From: Haloarcula japonica DSM 6131
GTDB lineage: Archaea > Halobacteriota > Halobacteria > Halobacteriales > Haloarculaceae
Direction of reading: 5' to 3'
Length of the DNA: 59,817 bases
Assembly: GCF_000336635.1 (NCBI RefSeq)
Contig: NZ_AOLY01000037.1
Location: 156,076 to 215,892, forward strand
In this document: one piece after another, positions 1-13,557 of the stretch
Layout: each line of letters starts with the position of its first letter
Numbering within the stretch: the stretch's first letter is position 1
The notes under the pieces: generated by a model
Told to the model about the DNA's origin: nothing
The model's database searches: none
The model's input: only the letters and a program-made list of their open reading frames with translations
Position numbers and translations under genes: made by a program

Positions 1-88
1 CTGTCTCACCGTCTAACTCGTCCTCTAAGCTCTTTATTGCCCCTGCGCCAGCATACCCCGCACCGAGCACGACCACGTTCTCTGTCAT
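1..88 (-). CDS. NAD(P)/FAD-dependent oxidoreductase, N-terminal fragment
   Basis: Only the first 29 codons lie in the window; the gene runs off the left edge. The protein begins MTENVVVLGAGYAGAGAI, a beta strand followed by the GxGxxG dinucleotide-binding loop of an N-terminal Rossmann fold. This is typical of NADH dehydrogenase type II and related pyridine nucleotide-disulfide oxidoreductases, so a flavin-dependent respiratory or redox role is likely (family knowledge). The substrate cannot be judged from this fragment. It shares a 145-bp spacer with the 3' end of the next gene, which is also on the minus strand. Confidence 0.7.
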   Translation of the reverse strand, partial: MTENVVVLGAGYAGAGAIKSLEDELDGET

Positions 89-233
89 ACCGGTGACTCC
101 GCAACCGACTGATACAAACCCTTTGAAATCCCTCTCAGCGGGGGAACGATTCCCCAGCGCTACTCATCGTAAAGACGGTACGATGCGGCCCCGATGACCG
201 CAGAAAAACAATTCAAAAGACCAGTGACACGTA

Positions 234-767
234 CTAGTGCTCCGGCTCGCCCGCCGGTGCCCGCATATCGTCGATAGCGAGGATGAGCTTGTTGTTCGTG
301 TCGTCCTTGCCTTCGAGGGTCCCGATGATCTGGAGCTTCGACAGCGGCGTCGGACCGACTGTGACCGAGTCGCCCTCATGGAACTCAGAGAGGGTCCCCT
401 GGAGCTGAATCTCCGCACGACACTCCTCAGGGTGGTGGACGCTGGTCAGGTCGATCTCCTCGACGTTCGAGTGTTCGACGAGCTCGCCGTTGTGGCGCAG
501 GGGAACCTCCGCGGCCTGGTCCATATCCTGAATCTGGAGCGCGTCGTAGGCATTCGCGGTGGGCTTGTACCCGCCTTTGGGGCCGGGGACGCCTTCGACC
601 AACTGCAGGGCCTTGAGGCTCTGCATCTGGTTTCGAATTGTGCCGGGGTTCCGGTCGACTTTCTCGGCAATGTCCTCGCCTTTGACAGCGCTTTCACTTT
701 CCCGATAGAGATTTACCAGTTCCTGCAGAATGTTCTTTTGACTGGGTGTCAGTTCGATAGATGACAT
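234..767 (-). CDS. Winged-helix transcriptional regulator
   Basis: 177 aa. Residues 1-70 form a winged helix: TPSQKNILQELVNLY, then AVKGEDIAEKVDRNPGTIRNQMQSL as helix-turn-helix, then a wing GVPGPKGGYKPT. The GPKGGY wing resembles Rrf2 or TrmB-like haloarchaeal regulators. The C-terminal half (about 90-177) has beta-rich segments (CRAEIQLQGTL, GDSVTVGPTPLSKLQIIGTLEG) that may bind a ligand or another subunit, but I recognise no effector motif. It is transcribed away from the epimerase gene across a 110-bp divergent promoter region with a TTTAAG-like box near 793-798 on its strand. Regulator class is well supported; its targets are unknown. Confidence 0.8.
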   Translation of the reverse strand: MSSIELTPSQKNILQELVNLYRESESAVKGEDIAEKVDRNPGTIRNQMQSLKALQLVEGVPGPKGGYKPTANAYDALQIQDMDQAAEVPLRHNGELVEHSNVEEIDLTSVHHPEECRAEIQLQGTLSEFHEGDSVTVGPTPLSKLQIIGTLEGKDDTNNKLILAIDDMRAPAGEPEH

Positions 768-877
768 AATGTCCTGTTCGGTACAGCCGTCCTTAAATGC
801 GACGGTAAACCGTCTGGAAACGTCTTAGAATCGCGGAAAACGTTAGTATTTTATCCCAGTGCTGACCTGACACAGAT

Positions 878-1795
878 ATGGAAAATCAGCGTGTTCTGGT
901 GACTGGCGGAGGGGGGTTCATCGGGGCAAACCTCGCGAACAAACTGGCCGAGAACAACGATGTCGTCGCCCTGGATGACGGCTACCTCGGCACGCCGGAG
1001 AACGTATCAGAAGGCGTAGAGTACGTCGAGCAGAGCGTCCTTGAGGACGACCTGCCGACTGACGTGGACGTCGTGTTCCACCTCGCGGCGCTTTCGTCCT
1101 ACGCGATGCACGAGGACAACCCCACCCACGGCGCTCGCGTGAACGTCGAGGGGTTCGTCAACACAGTCGAGCAGGCCCGGGACGACGGCTGTGACACCAT
1201 CGTCTATGCCTCGACGTCCTCCATCTACGGCAGCCGGACCGACCCCTCGCCGGAGGACATGGACGTGACGGTTAACACTGGCTACGAGGCCTCGAAGATG
1301 GCCCGAGAGACGTACGCCGAGTACTTCCAGAACCACTACGACCTCACGTTGGCCGGGATGCGCTTTTTCTCGGTGTATCAGGGCTACGGCGGCGCGGAGG
1401 AACACAAGGGCGAGTACGCCAACGTCATCGCCCAGTTCGCCGACGACCTAGCCAGCGGCGACGCGCCGAAACTGTACGGTGACGGTGAGCAGACTCGCGA
1501 TTTCACCCATGTCGACGACATCGTCCGTGGACTCGTCCTAGCTGCCGAACACGAACTGAACGGCGTGTACAACCTCGGCACCGGCGAGGCCTACGACTTC
1601 AACACCGTCGTCGAGATGCTGAACGACGAACTGGGAACGGACATCGAACCAGAGTACGTCGAGAACCCGATCCCCGAGGACGTGTACGTCCACGACACCT
1701 GTGCCGACTTCTCGAAGATACACGAGGCGACGGGCTGGGAACCGGAGATCAGTTTCGAGGAAGGCATCGAACTGGTCTGTGCGCCCTACACGTAG
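878..1795 (+). CDS. NAD-dependent epimerase/dehydratase (extended SDR)
   Basis: 305 aa, full length for an extended short-chain dehydrogenase/reductase of the UDP-glucose 4-epimerase type. Visible motifs are the NAD loop GGGGFIGANLA near residue 10, FHLAALSS near 67-74, the SSIYG segment near 113-117, and the catalytic YEASK (YxxxK) near 136-140. The later DFTHVDDIVRGLVLA and GVYNLGTGE segments belong to the nucleotide-sugar binding half. It probably interconverts a nucleotide-activated sugar for glycan or S-layer glycosylation, but substrate specificity cannot be read from sequence and no other sugar genes are adjacent. The start follows an A/T-rich promoter stretch (GTTAGTATTTTATCC, about 843-857). 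Confidence 0.85.
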   Translation: MENQRVLVTGGGGFIGANLANKLAENNDVVALDDGYLGTPENVSEGVEYVEQSVLEDDLPTDVDVVFHLAALSSYAMHEDNPTHGARVNVEGFVNTVEQARDDGCDTIVYASTSSIYGSRTDPSPEDMDVTVNTGYEASKMARETYAEYFQNHYDLTLAGMRFFSVYQGYGGAEEHKGEYANVIAQFADDLASGDAPKLYGDGEQTRDFTHVDDIVRGLVLAAEHELNGVYNLGTGEAYDFNTVVEMLNDELGTDIEPEYVENPIPEDVYVHDTCADFSKIHEATGWEPEISFEEGIELVCAPYT

Positions 1796-1858
1796 GGCAT
1801 CAGTGACGGCCGTCGGCCCAACGCTGGGTCTTTATTCGCCGCCCGTGGAGGTGATAGT

Positions 1859-2773
1859 ATGCAACAACAGGTTCGCGTGCTCGGCGTGCCGATGGACCTC
1901 GGTGCCGACCGGCGCGGTGTCGACATGGGACCATCGGCGATACGGTACGGCGGCCTCGCCGACCAGTTGTCGGATATCGGTATCGACTGCATCGACGGCG
2001 GCGACATCGCTGTGCCGCGGCCAGAAGAACGCGACCCCGACGCTGGGGGCTTAGAGAACGGCCACGCAAAGTTCTTCAAAGAGACAAAGGAAGTCTGCGA
2101 GGACGTGACGACAGCGGTCGATGCGACGTTTCAGGAAGGGCGGTTCCCGCTGGTTCTGGGGGGTGACCACTCTATCGGCATCGGGACCATCGCCGGCGCG
2201 GCCCGCGAGGACGAGGAACTGGGCGTCATTTGGTTCGATGCCCACGGCGATTTCAACACACCGGAGACCACACCCAGCGGGAACATCCACGGGATGTCGC
2301 TGGCGGCCGTCCTCGGTCTCGGTGCGTTCTCCGACCACGAGTGGGCGCACACGCCGGCGGTGAACGAGGAGAACGTCGTCATCGTCGGTCTGCGAGACGT
2401 AGACGACGGGGAACGCCGGTTGATCGAAGAAAGCGATATCACGGCGTACACGATGTCGGATATCGACGCCCGGAGCGCGCCAGCAGTCGTCGACGAGGCA
2501 CTGGATATCGCGACTGATGGGACGGACGGGATACACGTCTCGCTCGACCTCGACTGGCTTGACCCGACGGAAGCCCCCGGCGTCGGGACGCCGGTCCGGG
2601 GCGGCGTCTCCTACCGCGAAGCCCACATCGCGATGGAGTACGTCGCCGAACATCACGACCAACTGCGTTCGATGGAACTCGTCGAAGTGAACCCGATTCT
2701 CGATGAACACAACCGCACCGCTGAACTGGCCTGTGAACTCGTCGCCAGTGCCTTCGGCAAGCGCGTCCTGTAG
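1859..2773 (+). CDS. rocF: Arginase (ureohydrolase family)
   Basis: 304 aa, usual length for arginase. Family members hydrolyse L-arginine to ornithine and urea in the cytoplasm with a binuclear Mn centre. The metal motifs are all present: GGDHS near residue 101, DAHGDFN near 127-133, and SLDLDWLDP near 228-236. The N-terminal GVPMDLGADRRGVDMGPSAIRYGGL stretch favours arginase over agmatinase. A TATA-like CTTTATT lies about 30 nt upstream. Its stop codon abuts the stop of the convergent reductase gene with no intervening base. No urease or ornithine gene is in the window. Confidence 0.9.
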   Translation: MQQQVRVLGVPMDLGADRRGVDMGPSAIRYGGLADQLSDIGIDCIDGGDIAVPRPEERDPDAGGLENGHAKFFKETKEVCEDVTTAVDATFQEGRFPLVLGGDHSIGIGTIAGAAREDEELGVIWFDAHGDFNTPETTPSGNIHGMSLAAVLGLGAFSDHEWAHTPAVNEENVVIVGLRDVDDGERRLIEESDITAYTMSDIDARSAPAVVDEALDIATDGTDGIHVSLDLDWLDPTEAPGVGTPVRGGVSYREAHIAMEYVAEHHDQLRSMELVEVNPILDEHNRTAELACELVASAFGKRVL

Positions 2774-3820
2774 CTACCCGAACCCCTCGTACTGCATTTC
2801 GGACTCGGGAATCCCGACGCTTCGCGCGGCCCGGACCAGCGTCGACACCATCGCACTGATGCCACAGGCGTACAGTTCGACGTTTGTCGGATCGATGCGG
2901 GCGTCGATGCCGGACTGTGGACGCTGCTTCCGAACAGAATCGAACCGTGCCGGTCGGTCCGGGCTGTCCAGAGTGTCGGTTTCGACGTGGTTGACGAACA
3001 CCGACTGGACGTAGTCGGTCGCGCCGTCCCAGTCGGTCAGCAGCGGTTCGCGAGTGAGCGACGGAACGAAATGGAAGTGGTCGTACTCGGCGTCGAGCCG
3101 CCGGAAGTGCTTGCAGTGGGGCAAATCGTCCTCCCAGCCACAGCCGAGGAACAGCCAGATGTCCCGTGGTTCGCCGTCGACCGCGTCTCGCCCCTGTTCA
3201 AATGTGTAGTCGATCATGCTCTTGAACGGCGCGACGCCGGTCCCGGTGGCTAGAAAGACCATGTCCCGGTTCGATGGCGGGTCCAGTACCATGTCGCCGT
3301 TCGGCCCGCGAACGACGACCGCCTCGCCTACGTCCACGCGCTCGAACAGCCCGCTGGTGAGCTTCCCGCCCGGGACCAGTCGGATACAGAACTCCAGTTC
3401 GTCCTCACTGGGGGAGTTCGCCAGCGAGTACGCCCGCGGCGTGTTCCGGAGTCTGAGCGTGACGTACTGGCCGGGTGCGAAGTCCAGATCTACGTCTGGC
3501 TTGACACGGAGTCGCAGCAGCGAGGGATAGGGGCGGTCGAAGCGCTCGGCCAGCGTCTCGATCCGCGCAAGCCGCCGTTCCGACGCCCCCGCGTCACGAA
3601 CGCGGTCAAGCAACGCCGACCACCGAATCGTCGACCCGTTCCGGACGGCCGCCACCCACGACCGGTCTCCGACGGGTGCGATCAGGTCACGGACAGCCGC
3701 TAACACCTCGTTGTTGCGGTTGCGGTCCATCGGTTCGACGAGCGTCACCCGCGCGTCCTCGGTGACCAGCGGCAACTGCGCCGCCCGGTCGTGCTGTGAG
3801 AGGTGCCGGGGCAGGTCCAT
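2774..3820 (-). CDS. FAD/NAD(P)-binding oxidoreductase, ferredoxin-NADP reductase type
   Basis: 348 aa. The C-terminal 240 residues are an FNR-like module: FAPGQYVTLRL and the flavin-binding RAYSLANSP (RxYS), then GGKLTSGLF, then the nucleotide-binding FLATGTGVAPFKSMI (GTGxxP), and YACGISAMV near the C terminus. It should transfer electrons between NAD(P)H and an acceptor through FAD. The first about 95 residues (DLPRHLSQHDRAAQLPLV onward) are an extra domain I do not recognise; no FeS cysteine cluster is visible in it. It is convergent with arginase with a zero-base gap. Physiological partner unknown. Confidence 0.8.
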   Translation of the reverse strand: MDLPRHLSQHDRAAQLPLVTEDARVTLVEPMDRNRNNEVLAAVRDLIAPVGDRSWVAAVRNGSTIRWSALLDRVRDAGASERRLARIETLAERFDRPYPSLLRLRVKPDVDLDFAPGQYVTLRLRNTPRAYSLANSPSEDELEFCIRLVPGGKLTSGLFERVDVGEAVVVRGPNGDMVLDPPSNRDMVFLATGTGVAPFKSMIDYTFEQGRDAVDGEPRDIWLFLGCGWEDDLPHCKHFRRLDAEYDHFHFVPSLTREPLLTDWDGATDYVQSVFVNHVETDTLDSPDRPARFDSVRKQRPQSGIDARIDPTNVELYACGISAMVSTLVRAARSVGIPESEMQYEGFG

Positions 3821-3901
3821 GGGCGGGCTACGTTGCCGACACGGGTATGTCTAGCCCACCACCTTTTTCCGCTCGGGTGGCCACAGGCCACCGCTCGCGG
3901 C

Positions 3902-3940
3902 AAAAACGTGGGCGAAAAAGGCCGCTCGCTTCGCTCGCGG
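3902..3940 (-). terminator. Hairpin with T-tracts, duplicate of the gyrA terminator
   Basis: On the minus strand CCGCGAGCGAAGCGAGCGG (3922-3940) can fold as a CCGC/GCGG stem with tandem G-A pairs, an inner GC pair and a GAA loop. It is followed by two runs of five T (3915-3919 and 3902-3906). It is identical to the element after gyrA and lies between gyrA and the reductase promoter. Confidence 0.6.
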
Positions 3941-3942
3941 TT

Positions 3943-4014
3943 CTATTCGGTTTCCGCTGGCACGACCGTTACGCTCGCCACACGGTCGCCGTCTTCGAGT
4001 CACATAATGGTCAT
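3943..4014 (-). pseudogene. gyrA C-terminal remnant with in-frame stop
   Basis: Read on the minus strand this gives [30 protein letters not shown], against [23 protein letters not shown] in the real gyrA. The Gly codon GGA has become TGA. Of the differing codons about ten are synonymous and only three change the amino acid besides the stop, so most divergence accumulated while the sequence was still coding. It has no start, promoter or upstream gyrA sequence, so it is a fragment and not a gene. Confidence 0.85.
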
Positions 4015-4065
4015 CCCGCTTCCACCTTTTTCCCGCTCGGGTAGCCTGCGGCCACCACTCGCGGC

Positions 4066-4104
4066 AAAAACGTGGGCGAAAAAGGCCGCTCGCTTCGCTC
4101 GCGG
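4066..4104 (-). terminator. gyrBA operon terminator
   Basis: It begins three bases after the gyrA stop. The minus strand shows the same symmetrical CCGC..GCGG element (4086-4104) with T runs at 4079-4083 and 4066-4070. Archaeal termination relies mainly on T-tracts, which are clear here; the hairpin contribution is inferred. Confidence 0.65.
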
Positions 4105-4107
4105 CTA

Positions 4108-8483
<4,376 letters not shown>

Positions 8484-8501
8484 TTACCCGTGCTAATACA
8501 G

Positions 8502-8520
8502 GGGAACGTATAAAGTTCCC
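8502..8520 (-). promoter_or_regulatory. gyrB TATA box enclosed in an inverted repeat
   Basis: GGGAAC (8502-8507) and GTTCCC (8515-8520) form a perfect 6-bp inverted repeat. The 7-nt spacer holds TTTATA on the minus strand (8509-8514), at the right distance from the gyrB ATG for a nearly leaderless transcript. A protein bound to the repeat would occlude TBP; that role is inferred. Confidence 0.6.
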
Positions 8521-8581
8521 GCACGCGCGCGGGGCCGCGGTTTCGGCGATAGTTTTCACTTTCACTCTGGTGGCGATTACC

Positions 8582-8607
8582 TTTTAACCCCGACGCGGGT
8601 ACGTACC
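8582..8607 (+). promoter_or_regulatory. top6BA promoter: TATA box and adjacent palindrome
   Basis: TTTTAA at 8582-8587 sits about 30 nt before the top6B ATG (8616), the usual haloarchaeal spacing for a leaderless or near-leaderless mRNA. A perfect 10-bp palindrome, GGTACGTACC, lies at 8598-8607 between the TATA box and the expected start site, where a bound repressor could block initiation. Confidence 0.55.
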
Positions 8608-8615
8608 GCACGACA

Positions 8616-11006
8616 ATGACCTCGTATCAGTCGCGACTCGGCGAGGGCGAGGGGATCGCCGAGGAGTTGGCCGAATCCCAGCGGGCCATCTCCATCGCCG
8701 AGTTCTTCGAGAAGAACAAGCACATGCTGGGCTTCGACTCGGAGGCCCGAGCGCTCGTCACGGCCGTCAAAGAAGCCGTCGACAACGCGCTCGACGCCTG
8801 TGAGGAGGCCGGTATTCTCCCCGATATCTACGTCGAAATCCAGGAGTCCGGGGACTACTACAAGCTGGTCGTCGAAGACAACGGTCCCGGCATCACGAAG
8901 GAACAGGCACCGAAAATCTTCGGGAAGCTCCTCTATGGCTCCCGATTCCACGCTCGGGAGCAGAACCGCGGACAGCAGGGGATCGGGATTTCTGCGGCTG
9001 TGCTCTACTCGCAGCTCACCTCCGGGAAGCCGGCGAAGATCACCTCCCGGCCGAAGGGGCAGGACGAGGCCCAGTACTTCGAACTCATCGTCGATACGGA
9101 CACCAACGAACCCGAGATCAGCGTCGATGAGACGACGACGTGGGAACGGCCCCACGGGACGCGAATCGAACTGGAGATGGAGGCCAACATGCGGGCCCGG
9201 TCGACGTTGCGGGACTACATCCAGGACACCGCCGTCGTCAACCCCCACGCCCGCATCGAATTCGACGAGCCGGGGCTGGACGAGTCCCTGAAGTTCGAGC
9301 GAGCCGAGCGCGCCGAACTCCCTGACGAGACGGAGGAGATCCGCCCACACCCGCACGGCGTCGAACTGGGAACACTCCTGAAGATGCTCGAAGCGACGGA
9401 TTCGTACTCCGTGTCCGGCTTCATGCAGGAAGAGTTCACCCGCGTCGGCGGGAAGACCGCCGACAGCGTCATCGCGAACTTCAACGACCGCCACTACGGC
9501 CGCGGCATGGCCTGGCAGCCGCCGAAGGTCAACGAAGACGCCGACATCGAGGTGGCTGTCGAGGACGCCGTGGCGAACAAAGGGGCTGAGACCACTGCGA
9601 CGTTTGCGGCCGCCGTCTCCGACGCTATCCATGACTGCGACCGGGTCGCGTACCACGAGGTCGAATCCATCGTCGACGACGCGGCAGAAGACGCCGAAGC
9701 GGACGGCGACACGACGTTCGGCGCGACAGTTCGTGAGAACGCCGTCGAAGCCGCCTGGAACGCCGTCAGCGACACCCTATCGAGCGACCTCTACACTCTC
9801 GTCGACGACGTGACGACGAAACGCAAGGACGACGCCGCAATCGAGGGACTGGCGAGCCGACTGGGTGACAAGTTCGACGACGGCGGTCGCCACCGGCTGA
9901 CCCGCGACGAACTCCAAGGCTACATCGACCGCGCGGCCGACATGACCGAAGAGCAAGACGACGCTACCTTCGGTGAGACGGCCCGCGAAAACGTCCTCGA
10001 AGCGCTCTGGACGGCCGCCGAGGGTGTCCCGGAAGAGCCGCCGAAGGTCTCCGACATCGCCGACAACCGCGATACTGCGAGCGAACTGCTGTCGGCGATG
10101 CGCGAGACGGACATCATCGCGCCGCCGACGGACTGTCTCTCCCCCATCAGCGCGGAACTGGTCGAGGAAGGACTCCGGAAAGAGTTCGATGCGGACTTTT
10201 ACGCCGCCTCGACGCGGGACGCGTCGGTCCACGGGGGCGACCCGTTCATCGTCGAGGCCGGCATCGCCTACGGCGGCGAACTCGAAAGCGAGGGGACCGT
10301 CGACGTGATGCGGTTCGCCAACCGCGTGCCACTGGTGTACCAGCGCGGGGCCTGTGCGACGACGGACGTGGTGAAGTCCATCCGCTGGCGCAACTACAAC
10401 CTCGACCAGCCCGGCGGCTCCGGCATTCCGAAGGGGCCGGCCGTCATCATGGTCCACGTCGCCTCGACGAACGTGCCCTTCACCAGCGAGTCCAAGGACG
10501 CCATCGCCAACGTCCCCGAGATGGAAGACGAGATCGAACTCGCCATCCGGGAGGCCGCCCGCGAGCTCAAAAGTTACCTGAATAAGCGTCGCTCGATGCA
10601 ACAGCGCCGCGAGAAGCAGGACAAGCTGGCGACCATCCTGCCGGAGATGGCCGAGAAACTCACCGAAGTCACCGACAACGACGAGCTACATATCGACGAC
10701 TCGCTGGCCCGCATCATGAACAACGTCCTCGTCGAGCGCGAAGTCGAGGATGGCACGGTCCGAGTCCGCATCGAGAACAACGACGACACGAACGCGGACG
10801 TTGAACTGACCGACATCGTCACCGCCGAACCGCAGGACACCAACGGCGCGACGGTCGTCGAGATGGACGGCGAGTGGTTCGTCAAGTGGTCGCCGACCAT
10901 CGGGGCCGGCGAGACCGCCGTCCTGGAATACAGCGTGGCCGGCGAGGCCGAGTTCACCGTCTCGGTCGACGGCATCGAAGAGGAGAAACTCACGGTGAAC
11001 GCCTGA
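8616..11006 (+). CDS. top6B: DNA topoisomerase VI subunit B
   Basis: 796 aa. This is the ATPase subunit of the type IIB topoisomerase that relaxes and decatenates DNA. The GHKL domain shows [25 protein letters not shown] and [19 protein letters not shown]. The transducer region ([11 protein letters not shown]) and C-terminal Ig-like segment (about 700-796) are present. It is longer than crenarchaeal Top6B (about 530 aa) because of an acidic insertion around 300-480 that contains three similar helical repeats, plus the C-terminal extension. Stop and next ATG are separated by one base, so B and A form an operon. Confidence 0.96.
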   Translation: MTSYQSRLGEGEGIAEELAESQRAISIAEFFEKNKHMLGFDSEARALVTAVKEAVDNALDACEEAGILPDIYVEIQESGDYYKLVVEDNGPGITKEQAPKIFGKLLYGSRFHAREQNRGQQGIGISAAVLYSQLTSGKPAKITSRPKGQDEAQYFELIVDTDTNEPEISVDETTTWERPHGTRIELEMEANMRARSTLRDYIQDTAVVNPHARIEFDEPGLDESLKFERAERAELPDETEEIRPHPHGVELGTLLKMLEATDSYSVSGFMQEEFTRVGGKTADSVIANFNDRHYGRGMAWQPPKVNEDADIEVAVEDAVANKGAETTATFAAAVSDAIHDCDRVAYHEVESIVDDAAEDAEADGDTTFGATVRENAVEAAWNAVSDTLSSDLYTLVDDVTTKRKDDAAIEGLASRLGDKFDDGGRHRLTRDELQGYIDRAADMTEEQDDATFGETARENVLEALWTAAEGVPEEPPKVSDIADNRDTASELLSAMRETDIIAPPTDCLSPISAELVEEGLRKEFDADFYAASTRDASVHGGDPFIVEAGIAYGGELESEGTVDVMRFANRVPLVYQRGACATTDVVKSIRWRNYNLDQPGGSGIPKGPAVIMVHVASTNVPFTSESKDAIANVPEMEDEIELAIREAARELKSYLNKRRSMQQRREKQDKLATILPEMAEKLTEVTDNDELHIDDSLARIMNNVLVEREVEDGTVRVRIENNDDTNADVELTDIVTAEPQDTNGATVVEMDGEWFVKWSPTIGAGETAVLEYSVAGEAEFTVSVDGIEEEKLTVNA

Positions 11007-11007
11007 T

Positions 11008-12114
11008 ATGAGCACCGACTCAGACACCACACCCGACACCGAGGAAGCGCGCGAGCAACTCATCGACCTCGCGGCGGACTTCTACGACCAGTTCGCCGAC
11101 GGCGAGGTGCCGACGATGACCATCCCAACCCGGACCAAATCGAACATCGTTTTCGACGAGGACGAGCAGGTCTGGGTGTACGGCGACCGCAACTCCACGC
11201 GGTCGGCCAAGACGGTCTCGGGGGCCGAGAAGATACTGAAGGCCGTCTACACCATCGATTTCCTCTCCCAGCAACTGGAGGAGGACCGCTCTTCGACCCT
11301 GCGTGAACTGTACTACCTCTCGGAGTCCTGGGACCTCGACGAGGCCCAGTTCAACACGCAGGACGAGTCGAACAACCTCATCGAGGACCTTGAGATCGTC
11401 TCCGACGTCAAGCGTGAGGACTTCCACATGCGCCCGGAGGAGTCCGGCGCGAAGGTGATGGGACCGCTGCTCCTCCGCGAGCAGACCAACCGCGGCGACC
11501 GCGAGATCCACTGTCAGGACGACGTGGGTCAGGGTGGCTACCAGATTCCGAACAACCCTGACACTATCGAGTTCCTCGACAACGATGCGAAGTTCGTCCT
11601 CTGCGTGGAGACCGGTGGCATGCGCGACCGGCTCGTCGAGAACGGCTTCGACGACGAGTACGACGCGCTGGTCGTCCACCTCGGCGGTCAGCCAGCGCGG
11701 GCGACCCGGCGGCTCATCAAGCGCCTCCACGACGAACTCGACCTCCCGGTCACGGTGTTCACTGACGGTGACCCGTGGTCGTACCGCATTTTCGGGTCGG
11801 TTTCGTATGGTTCCATCAAGAGCGCACACCTCTCGGAGTACTTAGCGACACCCGAAGCACAGTTCATCGGTATCCGCCCCGAAGACATCGTCGAGTACGA
11901 ACTGCCGACGGACCCGCTGGCGGACTCCGACGTCAACGCCTTGGAGAGCGAACTGGAGGACCCGCGCTTCCAGACTGACTTCTGGGAGGAACAGATCGAA
12001 CTCCAGCTCGACATCAACAAGAAGGCTGAGCAGCAGGCGCTCGCTTCTCGGGGGCTAGACTTCGTGACGGAGACGTACCTGCCTGAACGGCTAGACGAGA
12101 TGGGCGTGCTGTAG
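11008..12114 (+). CDS. top6A: DNA topoisomerase VI subunit A (Spo11-like)
   Basis: 368 aa, typical for Top6A. It makes the double-strand break in partnership with Top6B. The catalytic tyrosine is one of Tyr102/Tyr103 in [11 protein letters not shown], in the winged-helix (CAP-like) domain. The TOPRIM domain has [14 protein letters not shown] near 193-206 and [14 protein letters not shown] near 250-263. It lies one base after top6B. Confidence 0.96.
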   Translation: MSTDSDTTPDTEEAREQLIDLAADFYDQFADGEVPTMTIPTRTKSNIVFDEDEQVWVYGDRNSTRSAKTVSGAEKILKAVYTIDFLSQQLEEDRSSTLRELYYLSESWDLDEAQFNTQDESNNLIEDLEIVSDVKREDFHMRPEESGAKVMGPLLLREQTNRGDREIHCQDDVGQGGYQIPNNPDTIEFLDNDAKFVLCVETGGMRDRLVENGFDDEYDALVVHLGGQPARATRRLIKRLHDELDLPVTVFTDGDPWSYRIFGSVSYGSIKSAHLSEYLATPEAQFIGIRPEDIVEYELPTDPLADSDVNALESELEDPRFQTDFWEEQIELQLDINKKAEQQALASRGLDFVTETYLPERLDEMGVL

Positions 12115-12138
12115 GCACAGCGGCGACGGCCTTCTCAC

Positions 12139-13422
12139 TTATTCCAGCGCGTACACGGTATCGTCAGCGGCGGCGTATGCTCGTTTCTCGTCGACGGACA
12201 GGTCGGTCAGCTCGCGTTCGACATCGAACGCCCACCGTTTCGTCTCAGCGTTCGTATCGAGCGCGAACTTGAATCGGTTCCGTGGGTCGCCATCCGACCA
12301 CGAGTCCGCGTACAGCGTATCTGATACGACTGCCGCCGGCACCACCCCTTTAATATTCGTCTCCGGTCTCCACGTCCAGTCTAGTTCGCCGGTACTACTG
12401 TCGTGACCGCGAACCACGTCGCCACCCGTATAGAGAGTCCCGTTCTGCACCGGGGCCTGTTTGACGTACCCGGACTGGTCCGTTCGCCACCGTTGCTCGC
12501 CAGTCGTCGGGTCGAGCGCGGCGACGTGTGTCCCACCAACGTAGAGCGTCCCGTCGTGGAGCGTCGTCGATGCGATGGACCCCTCTTCGTGGGTCCAGAG
12601 CGTCTCGCCAGTGTCGGCGGCCACGCCGAGTAGCGTACCGTGGGTCTCGACCACATCAGCGGCGTAACAGAGGGTGCCGTCGGTGGCAACCATCGTCTGG
12701 GAGTAGTAGTCCGAAACGTCAGTGGCCCACCGTTGCTCACCGGTCTCAGTGTCGTACGCGTAGAACCGGCCGCGCGAGGCCACGTATATCGTCCCGTTAT
12801 CCAAAACTGCCCCGTATTGGTCACCGACTTCGCCGGACCATTGTACCGACCCATCAGAAACGGCGAGCGCGTAGAGCGTTTGGCCCTGCTTCGACGGGGT
12901 ATCGGCGTTCGTCCCGACGTACACCATATCCTCGGTCGCGCCAAGCAACTCAAGCCACCACTCTCCGGGAGCGAACGTCCACTGCTTCGCGCCGGTTTCA
13001 GCGTCGAGTGCCACGACAACGTGGTCCTCGTACAGCCCCTCTTTCCCGCTTATGACGAATACGGTGTTCCTGACGTGCTTCGGTTGCGAGCGGATGGGGT
13101 CGTTTGCGTCGTACGACCACTGCTGGCTCCCATCAACGGTTGCGAGTGATTTGATCGTTCCCGACTCAGTCCCGACGTACAGACGGCTTCCTGTGCTAAT
13201 CGGTGGGGCAGTAATTACTGAGTCGAGCGACTGCTGCCAGGCGACAAACGGTTCGGTTTGCCCGGTCTGTGTGGGGGTGGCAGTCCCAGTCTCTGATTCC
13301 GTCGCTGTACTGGTTTTCTCCGGTGTCGGTTCCGTTGACTCGTTCGAACCAAGACAGCCAGCAGTTGCCAGTCCGAGGGTCGCGGCACAGCCACGAAGGT
13401 ATCGCCGACGAGAGGAGGGCAT
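12139..13422 (-). CDS. PQQ-type beta-propeller lipoprotein
   Basis: 427 aa from the ATG at 13420-13422; an in-frame GTG seven codons upstream is the alternative. The N terminus has a Tat-type signal (SSRRRYLRG) and lipobox TAGC, so the protein is probably exported folded and lipid-anchored outside the membrane. A Thr/Ser/Glu-rich linker (about 28-60) follows. The remainder repeats short blades of the form LYVGT..G.I.SLA..DG..QWSYD, typical of PQQ_2/BamB-like eight-bladed propellers. No quinone-binding residues or catalytic set stand out, so it may be a scaffold and not an enzyme. Convergent with top6A, 24 bp apart. Confidence 0.8.
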   Translation of the reverse strand: MPSSRRRYLRGCAATLGLATAGCLGSNESTEPTPEKTSTATESETGTATPTQTGQTEPFVAWQQSLDSVITAPPISTGSRLYVGTESGTIKSLATVDGSQQWSYDANDPIRSQPKHVRNTVFVISGKEGLYEDHVVVALDAETGAKQWTFAPGEWWLELLGATEDMVYVGTNADTPSKQGQTLYALAVSDGSVQWSGEVGDQYGAVLDNGTIYVASRGRFYAYDTETGEQRWATDVSDYYSQTMVATDGTLCYAADVVETHGTLLGVAADTGETLWTHEEGSIASTTLHDGTLYVGGTHVAALDPTTGEQRWRTDQSGYVKQAPVQNGTLYTGGDVVRGHDSSTGELDWTWRPETNIKGVVPAAVVSDTLYADSWSDGDPRNRFKFALDTNAETKRWAFDVERELTDLSVDEKRAYAAADDTVYALE

Positions 13423-13557
13423 TGGCAGTCTAACTGCTGTCACTCGGTAAGTGTTTTCTGCCGAGTGAAATCAGTGTAGTCGTAGGCGTATGATCGATCC
13501 ACTATCTGAGTAGCAGCGAATCCGATTTCGTTTCGCCCGATTCTGCGTGGCGACCTA

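Larger units (their letters stand above)
3859..4014. repeat. Second, diverged copy of the gyrA 3' end plus terminator (copy 1)
   Basis: About 156 bp that align with 4022-4178, offset by 164 bp in the core. A 40-bp core (3901-3940) is identical to 4065-4104; the flanks are about 75-85% identical. The part at 3943-4014 is homologous to the last about 24 codons of gyrA, and the rest matches the region beyond the gyrA stop. Confidence 0.9.
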
